Shown here: positions 1 through 6,324 of the stretch, in pieces | How positions within the stretch are numbered: the first letter of the stretch is position 1 | Layout: each line of letters begins with the position of its first letter | Origin: CAYSPS01 sp964432975 | GTDB lineage: Bacteria; Babelota; Babeliae; Babelales; UBA12409 | DNA length: 8,663 nucleotides | Reading direction: 5' to 3' | Assembly: GCA_964432975.1 (NCBI GenBank) | Contig: CAYSPS010000029.1 | Coordinates: 1 to 8,663, forward strand | Notes under the pieces: model-generated | The model's database searches: none | The model's input: only the letters and a program-made list of their open reading frames with translations | Told to the model about the DNA's origin: nothing | Position numbers and translations under genes: made by a program

Positions 1-89
1 TAAAGCTATCCAGCTCGGGAGCAAGCTCCCTAGATTTTCGCTTCGCTCTTTAAATTTTATCTGCATGTTATCTGCCTCTTTTATTTAAA
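1..89. other. Intergenic end of window with a short GC hairpin
   Basis: No gene is visible in this stretch, which lies downstream of the minus-strand alpha/beta hydrolase. Positions 17-30 form a compact inverted repeat, GGGAG/CTCCC around a CAAG loop. No T-run follows it on either strand, so it is not a canonical Rho-independent terminator, although it lies about 60 bases past the hydrolase stop codon. Read on the minus strand, the region holds CGAAG and GAGCTTGC words that recur in the leader near 8105-8139. Confidence 0.4.
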
Positions 90-972
90 TTAATATGCAG
101 ATAAATTGCCGATAAAAACAAGAAGCTCTCCAATTTGTGCAAATAATTTTCGATTTAATATCATATGCCCCATGCCGGGAATAATCTGCACTCGAGCCTG
201 CGGGATATACTGCACGCAATAATCATGCATAACGCGTGCGAGTACAAGCTGATCTTTTTCACCATGAATTGCAAGCACTGGCACGCTGATATTTTTCAAA
301 TCTCGCGTGCGATCAACGATATTTTGCTGCGCTTTGACATGATTATGCAATGGCTCTTGGCCTGAAGAATATTTTTCAAACCAGGCGACGTGCTCTGGTA
401 ACGAACGCTCGTACATGTCTTTGATATATGAGCGAACAATATCGATATCGACAGGCAGATCACCGTGCAAATACGTGTACGAACGCGTAAAGCCATCAAA
501 GCTTTCGACAAAATGTTTTGTCGGTTTATTTTGCGNNNNNNNNNNCTTCTTGTTCTTGCGTGGTGAGCTCAGCATGAGCAAGCACTGATGACGAAATGAG
601 CGTTAAAGAAAGCACGCGATCTGGGTAATCAAGTGCAAGTAATTGCGCAATCGCACCACCCATTGAATGACCAACAATATGCGCTTTTTTAATATTATAT
701 GCATCAAGAATTGTAATGGCATCTTTAGCCAAATCATCAAGTGTGTATGGATTTTTTTCAAAATCAACAGCACTTGATAAACCCATATCACGATGATCAT
801 AACGAATAACAAAATAACCAAAGTCAGCGAGCTGCTGACAAAAACTATCTATCCAAAAGCGCGCTGGGGCCATCGCACCAGCAATTAATAAAATAGCTTG
901 CTTTGTTTGATCGCCGAACGATTCGGTGTACAAAGAAATGTATTGCTCAGCTTTAATTATTCTTGATTGCAT
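90..972 (-). CDS. Alpha/beta hydrolase, interrupted by an assembly gap
   Basis: This is a serine hydrolase of the alpha/beta fold, probably an esterase or a related C-C or ester-bond hydrolase; the substrate cannot be read from sequence. The N-terminal piece (142 residues before the gap) carries the oxyanion-hole region around residues 31-40, the strand motif RYDHRDMGLSS and the nucleophile elbow GHSMGG at 101-106, with Ser103. The C-terminal piece (about 147 residues) supplies the likely acid in HGEKDQLV and the catalytic His in GMGHMI. The halves lie in different frames on either side of the ten N at 536-545, so I read them as one gene whose gap length is wrong rather than two genes. The summed length of about 290 residues is normal for the family. 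The start is the ATG at 970-972, 15 nt after the Nudix stop, which makes it the last gene of a probable operon. Confidence 0.85.
536..545. other. Assembly gap (10 N) inside the hydrolase gene
   Basis: Ten ambiguous bases break the hydrolase reading frame. Upstream coding is in frame up to ELTTQEQE and resumes at QNKPTKHF in another frame. Keeping one frame requires a true gap that is a multiple of three, so ten is a placeholder or an error. The apparent frameshift need not be biological. Confidence 0.9.
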
Positions 973-987
973 ATTTTTCCACTAAAT

Positions 988-1527
988 TTAACGTGCCGCC
1001 CATTTCTCAAACATGCGCATAATTGTTCGATCAGATGTTGGCAAATCTTGTCGATTTTTACTAATCCACCGCAATTCTTTTGATTCTCTATTTTTTGTAA
1101 CAGGAGTCTCTTTAATCATCTTTAATAAAAATCGTACATCGTAATGATAATGCTCTCTGTTTTGCTCCATGGCAGGAAAAACGTGAATATCAAGATCAAA
1201 AATCTCTTCACTCAATGGGATAATTTCTTGAACGCCAGATTCTTCTTGTGCCTCTTTGATCGCCACCGCAAGCACATCAGAATTGCCATCGCAATGGCCA
1301 CCTAAAGGCGTCCATTTATTCAACTTTGCATGGTGCATCAGAAGTACGTGCGTTTGTGAACAATTGAGCAACCAAACCGACACGGTAAAATGACCAACAC
1401 TCAATGATCTGTTAAAACAATCATGAAAATACTCATTAAAGAACATCCGCATGCGTTCTTTGCATTGCTGCTCCCAAAGATCATGTGGCATATAATTTTG
1501 TAATAACTCATTTAATGTTTTGCGCAT
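988..1527 (-). CDS. Nudix hydrolase
   Basis: This protein would hydrolyse a nucleoside diphosphate linked to another moiety, with a divalent metal; the substrate is unknown. Its 179 residues contain a Nudix box at about 77-99, beginning GHCDGNSD and ending KEAQEESGV. Compared with the consensus GX5EX7REUXEEXGU, the first Glu is Ser and the Arg is Lys, while the metal-binding core EXXEE is kept. A GGHCDG-type opening is familiar in a subgroup of Nudix proteins. I prefer the ATG at 1525-1527 to a TTG one codon earlier, because GAGG lies 5 nt upstream of the ATG. That Shine-Dalgarno sequence overlaps the TGA stop of the preceding kinase-like gene, so translation of the two is probably coupled. 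The about 40-residue N-terminal extension before the fold is not diagnostic. Confidence 0.88.
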   Translation of the reverse strand: MRKTLNELLQNYMPHDLWEQQCKERMRMFFNEYFHDCFNRSLSVGHFTVSVWLLNCSQTHVLLMHHAKLNKWTPLGGHCDGNSDVLAVAIKEAQEESGVQEIIPLSEEIFDLDIHVFPAMEQNREHYHYDVRFLLKMIKETPVTKNRESKELRWISKNRQDLPTSDRTIMRMFEKWAAR

Positions 1528-1534
1528 CAAAGCC

Positions 1535-2041
1535 TCAACACAAATGTTTTAAAAGTTTTTCTCCCTCAACATAGCAAGTAATCTCAATAAATTTTACCTG
1601 CGGATAGCGAGCACGCAGTTCACGTATTATTTGATGAACACGTTTTTCAAATGTCCACGTGTATTTGATGAGGCTCCAGCGAATGGTTTCTGCACAACCA
1701 ATAGCGCGATCATCAATCGCTTCATGTTTGCCAAATAATTTGCGTTTGAAGATACGCCATAAACACAACCGGCGTGGATAATTAAAGTAGATGCAGACCT
1801 GAGCCCGTGCATAGCGCAACTCAAGCGATTTGGTATTATTGCCATCAATAATCCATCGATCTTGCGCGACAATATTTTTTTGCCAATCCATAAACTCTTT
1901 ATAATCATGCTCGACCCAATTGGCCGTATAAAAATGTCGATCAAGATGATGTAACGGTAAAGATGTTTCCGCATGCAATTGCAGTGCAAAAGTTGATTTG
2001 CCACTGCCAGGTCTGCCAAAAATCATGATGCGCTTATACAT
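1535..2041 (-). CDS. P-loop nucleotide kinase-like protein (FlaR / adenylate-kinase-like)
   Basis: This resembles the small P-loop proteins often annotated as DNA topology modulation protein FlaR or adenylate-kinase-like; the true substrate of that family is not well settled. Visible motifs are the P-loop GRPGSGKST at 9-17, HLD at 32-34, WIIDGN at 63-68 (typical for this family) and an Arg-rich lid-like stretch, YPRRLCLWRIFKR, at 88-100. The 168-residue length fits. A GTG at 2081-2083 would add 14 residues, but the P-loop normally starts about eight residues into these proteins and that GTG lies within a strong hairpin stem, so I chose the ATG at 2039-2041. The Shine-Dalgarno sequence is weak. 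The gene lies between the GNAT and the Nudix gene in a same-strand run, which suggests a small nucleotide or metabolite salvage operon, though that is only inference. Confidence 0.82.
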   Translation of the reverse strand: MYKRIMIFGRPGSGKSTFALQLHAETSLPLHHLDRHFYTANWVEHDYKEFMDWQKNIVAQDRWIIDGNNTKSLELRYARAQVCIYFNYPRRLCLWRIFKRKLFGKHEAIDDRAIGCAETIRWSLIKYTWTFEKRVHQIIRELRARYPQVKFIEITCYVEGEKLLKHLC

Positions 2042-2070
2042 CAAAATTACCACATTACCAAACAATTTGC

Positions 2071-2112
2071 TTAAGAAGCCCACTCGCTGGCCAATGGGCT
2101 TCTTAATTTTTT
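2071..2112 (+). terminator. Strong hairpin followed by a T-run, oriented as a plus-strand terminator
   Basis: TTAAGAAGCCCA (2071-2082) and TGGGCTTCTTAA (2095-2106) are a perfect 12-bp inverted repeat with a 12-nt loop, followed on the plus strand by six T at 2107-2112. It lies between two minus-strand genes, with no plus-strand gene upstream of it. On the minus strand, which is the coding direction here, the hairpin is followed by GCAAATTG rather than a T-run. It may therefore stop antisense transcription, or act in the minus direction as a weak terminator or a 3' stabilising stem. Confidence 0.65.
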
Positions 2113-2115
2113 CAA

Positions 2116-2811
2116 TTACTCACTAACGGCAACGCGTTCAACCACTTTTTGCAAGACATCTGACTTATCAGCAAAATATTCCAAATTAGCCCAATTTGGA
2201 AGTTTGCCCGCAAATCGCGTGAATCCCCAACTTTCATACAACGCAATAGCGCGCTCATTAGTTGTGCGTGTCTCAAGAAAAATACGCTTTAAGCTTGGAC
2301 GCAGTTTAAAGATAGCAGCCATCAACACTTTTTCTATACGACGATTATTGGCAGCTGGAAGCACGCCAAAAAGTGCTGCTTTGATATGACCCGACTCAAA
2401 ATCAGGCGTGGTGAAAAATTGAAGAGCACCCAATGGTGCACCTGTTTGATCATGAACAGTAACAAAAATATGCTTATCTTGATGACCAGAATATTTCGCC
2501 CAATCTGTATTCATAAAAAATTGCTGCAAAATTTCAGCCGTTTGTTTTTCAAACAGTTGCCAATCGGTTTTATCAACCCCTTGCGCCACGAGTGACGACA
2601 GTGATTTGAGCATAAAATCATTGGTAATATCTTCTGGCTTTTTGCGCGCAAATTCAACTTCAGTTTTGGTATACGCAGACACAAAAATATTAGTCAAACT
2701 TTTTATTTTGTCATTAAGTTGCTCCGTATGCCCAGGGATTTCTTCCCAATTCAATAATAAAGAACTACCATGTGCATCGTGCGCTAAAAAACAGCCGTTT
2801 TTTGTATTCAT
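2116..2811 (-). CDS. Divergent GNAT-family acetyltransferase
   Basis: This is a GNAT-fold protein of 231 residues with the acetyltransferase-like part in its second half. The fold is suggested by the strand and turn at 116-134 (FVTVHDQTGAPLGALQFF) and by the C-terminal RTTNERAIALYESWGF at 182-197, the usual motif B (Asn, Ala and Tyr followed by GF). Motif A at 150-163 reads LPAANNRRIEKVLM and lacks the usual Q/R-x-x-G-x-G/A acetyl-CoA loop, so activity is uncertain. The first about 110 residues match no family I recognise, but they resemble the GNAT protein at 5638-6264 (an F-x-AY-S/T element; IFKLRP against IFKIRP). The start is the ATG at 2809-2811, because AGGAA lies 9 nt upstream; a GTG at 2844 would lie inside a palindrome. 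It may head the minus-strand operon. Confidence 0.7.
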   Translation of the reverse strand: MNTKNGCFLAHDAHGSSLLLNWEEIPGHTEQLNDKIKSLTNIFVSAYTKTEVEFARKKPEDITNDFMLKSLSSLVAQGVDKTDWQLFEKQTAEILQQFFMNTDWAKYSGHQDKHIFVTVHDQTGAPLGALQFFTTPDFESGHIKAALFGVLPAANNRRIEKVLMAAIFKLRPSLKRIFLETRTTNERAIALYESWGFTRFAGKLPNWANLEYFADKSDVLQKVVERVAVSE

Positions 2812-2829
2812 GTTCTTAATTTCCTGACA

Positions 2830-2845
2830 AGTGTTTCCAAACACT
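2830..2845. repeat. 16-bp palindrome just upstream of the GNAT gene
   Basis: AGTGTTT-CC-AAACACT is a perfect inverted repeat with 7-bp arms. It lies just upstream of the AGGAA Shine-Dalgarno sequence of the GNAT gene. At DNA level it could be an operator for a dimeric repressor; as RNA, the 2-nt centre means the stem would open somewhat. No known operator consensus is recognised. Confidence 0.45.
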
Positions 2846-2881
2846 GCACAGCCGGTTTTCTGCTAAAAAAACAACAGCAGC

Positions 2882-2903
2882 GCATGTTTTACATGAAACA
2901 TGC
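2882..2903. repeat. Inverted repeat GCATGTTT / AAACATGC
   Basis: This is a perfect 8-bp inverted repeat with a TACATG hexanucleotide centre in the middle of the divergent region. No T-run directly follows it on either strand, so it is more likely an operator or an RNA leader structure than a terminator. It shares the ACATG word with the palindrome at 2984-3001. Confidence 0.45.
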
Positions 2904-2983
2904 ATAAGTTTTCTCAAAATATAAATTGAATTTTAAAACACAAAGTTTTCCGCAAGGGAATTGTCGAAAGACATAACACTGAA

Positions 2984-3001
2984 GTAACATGTTAATGTTA
3001 C
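2984..3001. promoter_or_regulatory. Candidate operator GTAACAT-GTTA-ATGTTAC
   Basis: This perfect inverted repeat has 7-bp arms and a 4-bp centre. It ends 9 bp before the candidate -35 box of the ABC operon, a position where an activator or an upstream repressor could bind. Palindromic structure and location are the only evidence; no regulator gene is present in the window. Confidence 0.4.
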
Positions 3002-3010
3002 CATAAAACT

Positions 3011-3040
3011 TTGCTTAAGTAAAAAATTAGTAGTTAAAAT
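3011..3040 (+). promoter_or_regulatory. Candidate sigma70-type promoter of the three-gene ABC operon
   Basis: TTGCTT at 3011-3016 and TAAAAT at 3035-3040 are separated by 18 bp and would start transcription near 3047, about 23 nt before the ATG. The -10 box is good (5 of 6) and the -35 box is poor (3 of 6). In AT-rich DNA such matches are common, so this is tentative. Confidence 0.35.
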
Positions 3041-3069
3041 TATGACGTATTTATGGTAAAGTATACACT

Positions 3070-4068
3070 ATGAGTACCAATGCAATAACCGTTTCTCATT
3101 TATCAAAAACGTTTTCGTTCCCTATCAAAGACGCCTCAGTTGGTTGGTTCAAAAATCTTTTTCACCCCACGATTAAAGAAATCAAGGCGGTTAATGATAT
3201 TTCTTTCAAAGTTACGTGCGGCGAGCGCATTGCGCTCATTGGCCCGAACGGTGCGGGCAAATCGACCACGATTAAAATGCTCACGGGTATTTTATTTCCA
3301 AGCGCTGGCATGGTAAACATTTTGGGACTCAATCCATCAGAAGATCGTCAGAAACTGGCATATCAGATTGGCACTGTTTTTGGCCAAAGATCACAGTTAT
3401 TGCCCAATTTGCCCTGCACTGATTCGTTTGAGCTCTTTGGCGTCATGTATGATTTGAGTAATGCAGATATTAAAAAGCGTATTGCAGAACTAACCGAACT
3501 GTTTAACCTTGGTCCCTTTATCAATCAACCGGTGAGAAAATTGTCGCTTGGCCAGCGTATGCGGGCAGAAATTGCCGCCTCGCTCATACACAAACCACAA
3601 GTTATTTTTTTGGACGAACCAACAATCGGACTTGATGTCGTTGCTAAAAAAGCGCTACGTGAATTGCTGCTAAAAATTAACGAACAAGAAAATATCACAA
3701 TATTTCTCACATCACACGACGTGGGCGATATTGAATTTTTATGCGAACGCACGATTATTATCAACCACGGCACAATTGTAAAAGATTTACCAACACAAGA
3801 ATTGGCTAAAACATTTGTGTACGAAAAATATATAGAGCTCATTGCAAAAACCAATTTTGGTACTTTTCCGGCATTACCAACAGGTATTACCTACCACACA
3901 AAAGATAAAGACAAGCTGACCCTTGTGGTCGACATTAATATCGTTGACGTACAAACAGCGCTCAAGCAATTGCTCGATATTTTTGCCGTTGAAGACGTCA
4001 ACGTCTACGATACTGATTTAGAAACGGTCATTCGACATGTGTATGCCAAAGATGCGATTCGAGTTTAA
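3070..4068 (+). CDS. ABC-2 exporter ATP-binding protein (COG4586-like)
   Basis: This is the nucleotide-binding subunit of an ABC-2 export system, expected at the inner face of the membrane and driving the two permeases encoded next. Its 332 residues show Walker A GPNGAGKS at 58-65, the Q-loop Gln106 within VFGQRSQLLPNLP, signature LSLGQ at 158-162, Walker B VIFLDE at 178-183 and the switch His216. The FGQRSQL Q-loop context and the C-terminal extension ending DTDLETVIRHVY recall the COG4586 group, which pairs with COG4587 and COG3694 permeases, as found here. The signature has Leu where many ABC proteins have Ser or Gly (LSLGQ rather than LSGGQ), a common variant in this group. The Shine-Dalgarno sequence is weak. 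The substrate is unknown. The gene overlaps the next by up to 32 nt. Confidence 0.93.
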   Translation: MSTNAITVSHLSKTFSFPIKDASVGWFKNLFHPTIKEIKAVNDISFKVTCGERIALIGPNGAGKSTTIKMLTGILFPSAGMVNILGLNPSEDRQKLAYQIGTVFGQRSQLLPNLPCTDSFELFGVMYDLSNADIKKRIAELTELFNLGPFINQPVRKLSLGQRMRAEIAASLIHKPQVIFLDEPTIGLDVVAKKALRELLLKINEQENITIFLTSHDVGDIEFLCERTIIINHGTIVKDLPTQELAKTFVYEKYIELIAKTNFGTFPALPTGITYHTKDKDKLTLVVDINIVDVQTALKQLLDIFAVEDVNVYDTDLETVIRHVYAKDAIRV

Positions 4069-4843
4069 ATTGCTCAGTATTTTGCTCAAAGATAGTCTGT
4101 ATTACCCGGGCAGACTGCTCACTGCGTCAAGCACGATTCTTATTCGTTATGGCGTGTTATGCATACTCTATGCATACGTTTTTCGCATCAATAACGGCTC
4201 GTTACACAGCATGACATTCGCCAGTGCCGCCTGGAGCATGTTTTTTTATTTTTCATTTTATGTCATGGGATTACATTTAATTGCTGATGAAATCATGCGC
4301 GACGTACAATCGGGCACCGTAGAAACTCTTTTGAACAAACCGATTTCGTACTTTGCCTATCGCATATGGTGGCAAATTGGATCTGGACTATACGCATTTT
4401 TATTTTCGCTCACCGGCGGCGCGATTATTTTATTTTTTGTTGCCGGCCTGCCAACCACCATGATCACACCGCTGTTTTTTATAACATTTGTGCTCACAAC
4501 ACTTGCATGCATGCTCATCACACTTTTGTTGTACGGTATTGTGGGACTACTCGCGTTTTGGGTACAAGACGTTATGCCATTTGGATGGATTATTAATAAA
4601 GCGATCATGGTCTTTGGCGGCTCGTATGTGCCGGTCGCATTTTTTATTCCCATCATGTACAAAATAGCCCGCTATTCGCCATTTGGCGCATCACAATTTA
4701 TTACACATACAACGTACTCAAGTTGGCGCACAGACTGGTACGCCTGTATCAGTATACAACTATTCTGGATCACAATTCTCGGCACAATTGCATATTGGCT
4801 TATTAAACAAGCGACCCAAAAAGTAAGTATTAACGGAGGCTAA
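4037..4843 (+). CDS. ABC-2 exporter permease, first subunit (COG4587-like)
   Basis: This is an integral membrane subunit of the exporter, 268 residues with about six hydrophobic segments near 33-50, 62-82, 114-137, 144-176, 190-212 and 236-256. After the second segment lies a conserved-looking cytoplasmic stretch, DEIMRDVQSGTVETLLNKP (84-102), similar to the element of this permease class that follows the coupling helix. The start is uncertain: ATGs at 4037, 4043 and 4052 all lie within the end of the ATPase gene, so translation is almost certainly coupled to it. The last codons (Asn-Gly-Gly) contain the strong Shine-Dalgarno sequence of the next gene. Pairing with the ATPase and a second, different permease implies a heterodimeric membrane domain. 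Confidence 0.88.
   Translation: MCMPKMRFEFKLLSILLKDSLYYPGRLLTASSTILIRYGVLCILYAYVFRINNGSLHSMTFASAAWSMFFYFSFYVMGLHLIADEIMRDVQSGTVETLLNKPISYFAYRIWWQIGSGLYAFLFSLTGGAIILFFVAGLPTTMITPLFFITFVLTTLACMLITLLLYGIVGLLAFWVQDVMPFGWIINKAIMVFGGSYVPVAFFIPIMYKIARYSPFGASQFITHTTYSSWRTDWYACISIQLFWITILGTIAYWLIKQATQKVSINGG
4835..4839 (+). promoter_or_regulatory. Ribosome binding site GGAGG for the second permease
   Basis: GGAGG lies 7 nt before the ATG at 4847 and within the last codons of the upstream permease gene, whose stop is at 4841-4843. It fixes the start of the second permease and links its translation to that of the first. Confidence 0.85.
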
Positions 4844-4846
4844 ATC

Positions 4847-5641
4847 ATGAAAAACGAACTCCGTTTTGCGTTATGCGCGATCAAGAAAAATATTCAAAAT
4901 AGTGCCGAACTGCGCACAAGCTTTTTGAGCAGTGTTGTCGGCATGACCCTCAACAACGCATCATACGTCATTGTATGGATGTGTTTTGCCCAGTCTGTTG
5001 GCAACCTCAACGGCTGGACACCCATTGATATCATTGGCTTGGAAGGCTACACGTGCTTAAGTTTTGGGCTTGTTTTTTCGATTGCTTATGGCATTCGCAA
5101 TCTTTCTGTGTACGTCATGACCGGATCGTTTGATCGTTTTATTGTCTCGCCAAAAAATTTACTCGTACGTATTGCCACAGCGGCATTTAGCGCAAAAATT
5201 GTAGGAGATCTGGTATTTGGCGTCTTCAGCCTGGCGCTTTATGCATACCTCATTCATGCAACTGCTACACAAGTGGTGCTCTTGTTAGCGCTTATTGTAC
5301 CGTCAACGCTCATTTTCTTTGCCGCCGCACTCATGGCACACTCAGCAAGCTTCTTTTTTGTGCAAGCGCATGCCGTAACCGATGGCCTATTTGAAATGTT
5401 TATGACGCCGGCTCTGTTTCATGGCGGTGCATTTCAGGGCCCCATGCGATTCATATTTACGTTTATTATTCCATCGCTTGTGCTCGGTACTTTGCCAGTT
5501 GAAATCATTCGCACTCTATCACTCACCAAATGTGCAATCGTGGGTGGAGTCACTTTAGTATGGCTTGTGATCGCCATCAAATTTTTTCACTTTGGACTTA
5601 AGCACTATGAAAGCGCAAATTTCATGACATTTGGTAGCTAA
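4847..5641 (+). CDS. ABC-2 exporter permease, second subunit (COG3694-like)
   Basis: This is the second membrane subunit of the exporter, 264 residues with about six hydrophobic segments. Features typical of the COG3694 / DUF990-type permeases are GSFDRFIVSPKN at 93-104, after the second membrane segment, and a C-terminal GLKHYESAN at 250-258. The start is set by GGAGG 7 nt upstream, and only 3 nt separate it from the previous stop. The TAA stop at 5639-5641 overlaps the TAG stop of the convergent GNAT gene by two bases (the genes share 5638-5641), and no terminator is visible between them. The substrate cannot be inferred; systems of this type are largely uncharacterised. Confidence 0.88.
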   Translation: MKNELRFALCAIKKNIQNSAELRTSFLSSVVGMTLNNASYVIVWMCFAQSVGNLNGWTPIDIIGLEGYTCLSFGLVFSIAYGIRNLSVYVMTGSFDRFIVSPKNLLVRIATAAFSAKIVGDLVFGVFSLALYAYLIHATATQVVLLLALIVPSTLIFFAAALMAHSASFFFVQAHAVTDGLFEMFMTPALFHGGAFQGPMRFIFTFIIPSLVLGTLPVEIIRTLSLTKCAIVGGVTLVWLVIAIKFFHFGLKHYESANFMTFGS

Positions 5642-6264
5642 TTTTTTAGAAACTCCATTGCCATCCACGTTTTTTGATCCATTTGCGTTGGCGCAAGGCT
5701 CACGTTTTCAACAAAACCTAAATGGCGATAAAAACCAACTGCTACTGGATTCTCGCGACTAACCATCAGCCATGCACTGCCAACATCTGGGCGTATTTTA
5801 AAAATACCACGCGTGAGCTCTCTACCAATACCAGTTCCCTGACGAATTGGATCTATAGCAAGACTGCGCAAAAAAGCACAATGATCTTTCACCTCAAACA
5901 ACATATAACCAACCGGCACGCCCGCGCGCACTGCATGTACAAAATATTGATCGGGTTTTTGTGCCAAAAATTCTTTGGCTTCTTCATCAAACGAAGCTTG
6001 TAAAAAAGCCTCTATCGTTGGATACACTGATGGCACAAACTGCGCCACTACGCCAGGATATGCTTTAAGCCATGTGCTGTAAGCTGTGAAATAAACTCGT
6101 GCGTTTTCGTGTAAATCACCAGTAGTAATACGTTCAATCAACACCATTTCGCCCGCTTTGTCTTGAAACTCCCAACGCTCGACAGCATGAGGTTTTAACA
6201 TGCACAACAACACCAACGCACTCAGCAAAGCACCAGCGAATACAAAAAAATATTTTTTATTCAT
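5638..6264 (-). CDS. GNAT acetyltransferase with N-terminal membrane anchor
   Basis: This is a GNAT-family N-acetyltransferase of 208 residues, expected to transfer an acetyl group from acetyl-CoA to an amine that cannot be named. Motif A is intact: LAIDPIRQGTGIG at 135-147, with QGTGIG fitting Q-x-x-G-x-G. Motif B follows as SRENPVAVGFYRHLGF at 169-184. The unusual part is the N-terminus, MNKK followed by about 20 hydrophobic residues (5-23), which looks like a signal anchor or uncleaved signal peptide; Cys21 lies in LLC, a poor lipobox. The catalytic domain would face the periplasm or outside if standard topology rules hold. The N-terminal half resembles the GNAT protein at 2116-2811. The Shine-Dalgarno sequence is not obvious. 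The gene lies downstream of the second ABC exporter on the same strand. Confidence 0.85.
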   Translation of the reverse strand: MNKKYFFVFAGALLSALVLLCMLKPHAVERWEFQDKAGEMVLIERITTGDLHENARVYFTAYSTWLKAYPGVVAQFVPSVYPTIEAFLQASFDEEAKEFLAQKPDQYFVHAVRAGVPVGYMLFEVKDHCAFLRSLAIDPIRQGTGIGRELTRGIFKIRPDVGSAWLMVSRENPVAVGFYRHLGFVENVSLAPTQMDQKTWMAMEFLKN

Positions 6265-6324
6265 ATTTTTGGTTATTAAATTTTAAAAATCTCAAAAAGC
6301 TATACATACGCAACAGAAAATTTT

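Larger units (their letters stand above)
2812..3069. other. Divergent intergenic control region
   Basis: These 258 bases separate the minus-strand GNAT gene from the plus-strand ABC operon and contain no convincing gene. They hold three separate inverted repeats and a candidate plus-strand promoter, each listed on its own. On the minus strand a TATATT hexamer near 2925 could be a -10 box, but I found no good -35 partner, so no minus-strand promoter is called. A CTGCT/AGCAG repeat around an A-rich loop near 2861-2881 is also present and is weak. Confidence 0.6.

Noticed and set aside
17..30. GGGAG/CTCCC hairpin as a terminator of the hydrolase operon
   Set aside because: No T-run follows on the minus strand and the stem is only 5 bp; it is recorded only as a hairpin.
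165..365. Plus-strand open frames antisense to the hydrolase, GNAT and ABC genes
   Set aside because: They overlap well-supported genes on the other strand, have no recognisable motifs and show poor ribosome sites.
2042..2083. GTG at 2083 as the start of the P-loop protein, adding 14 residues
   Set aside because: It lies within the hairpin stem, and relatives begin a few residues before the P-loop, matching the ATG at 2041.
2812..2844. GTG at 2844 as the GNAT start, adding 11 residues
   Set aside because: The GTG lies inside a palindrome and has no ribosome site, whereas the ATG at 2811 has AGGAA at a suitable distance.
3062..3067. TATACA as a -10 box of the first ABC operon
   Set aside because: It lies 2 nt before the ATG, so transcription would start inside the gene; it would work only if the true start were farther downstream.
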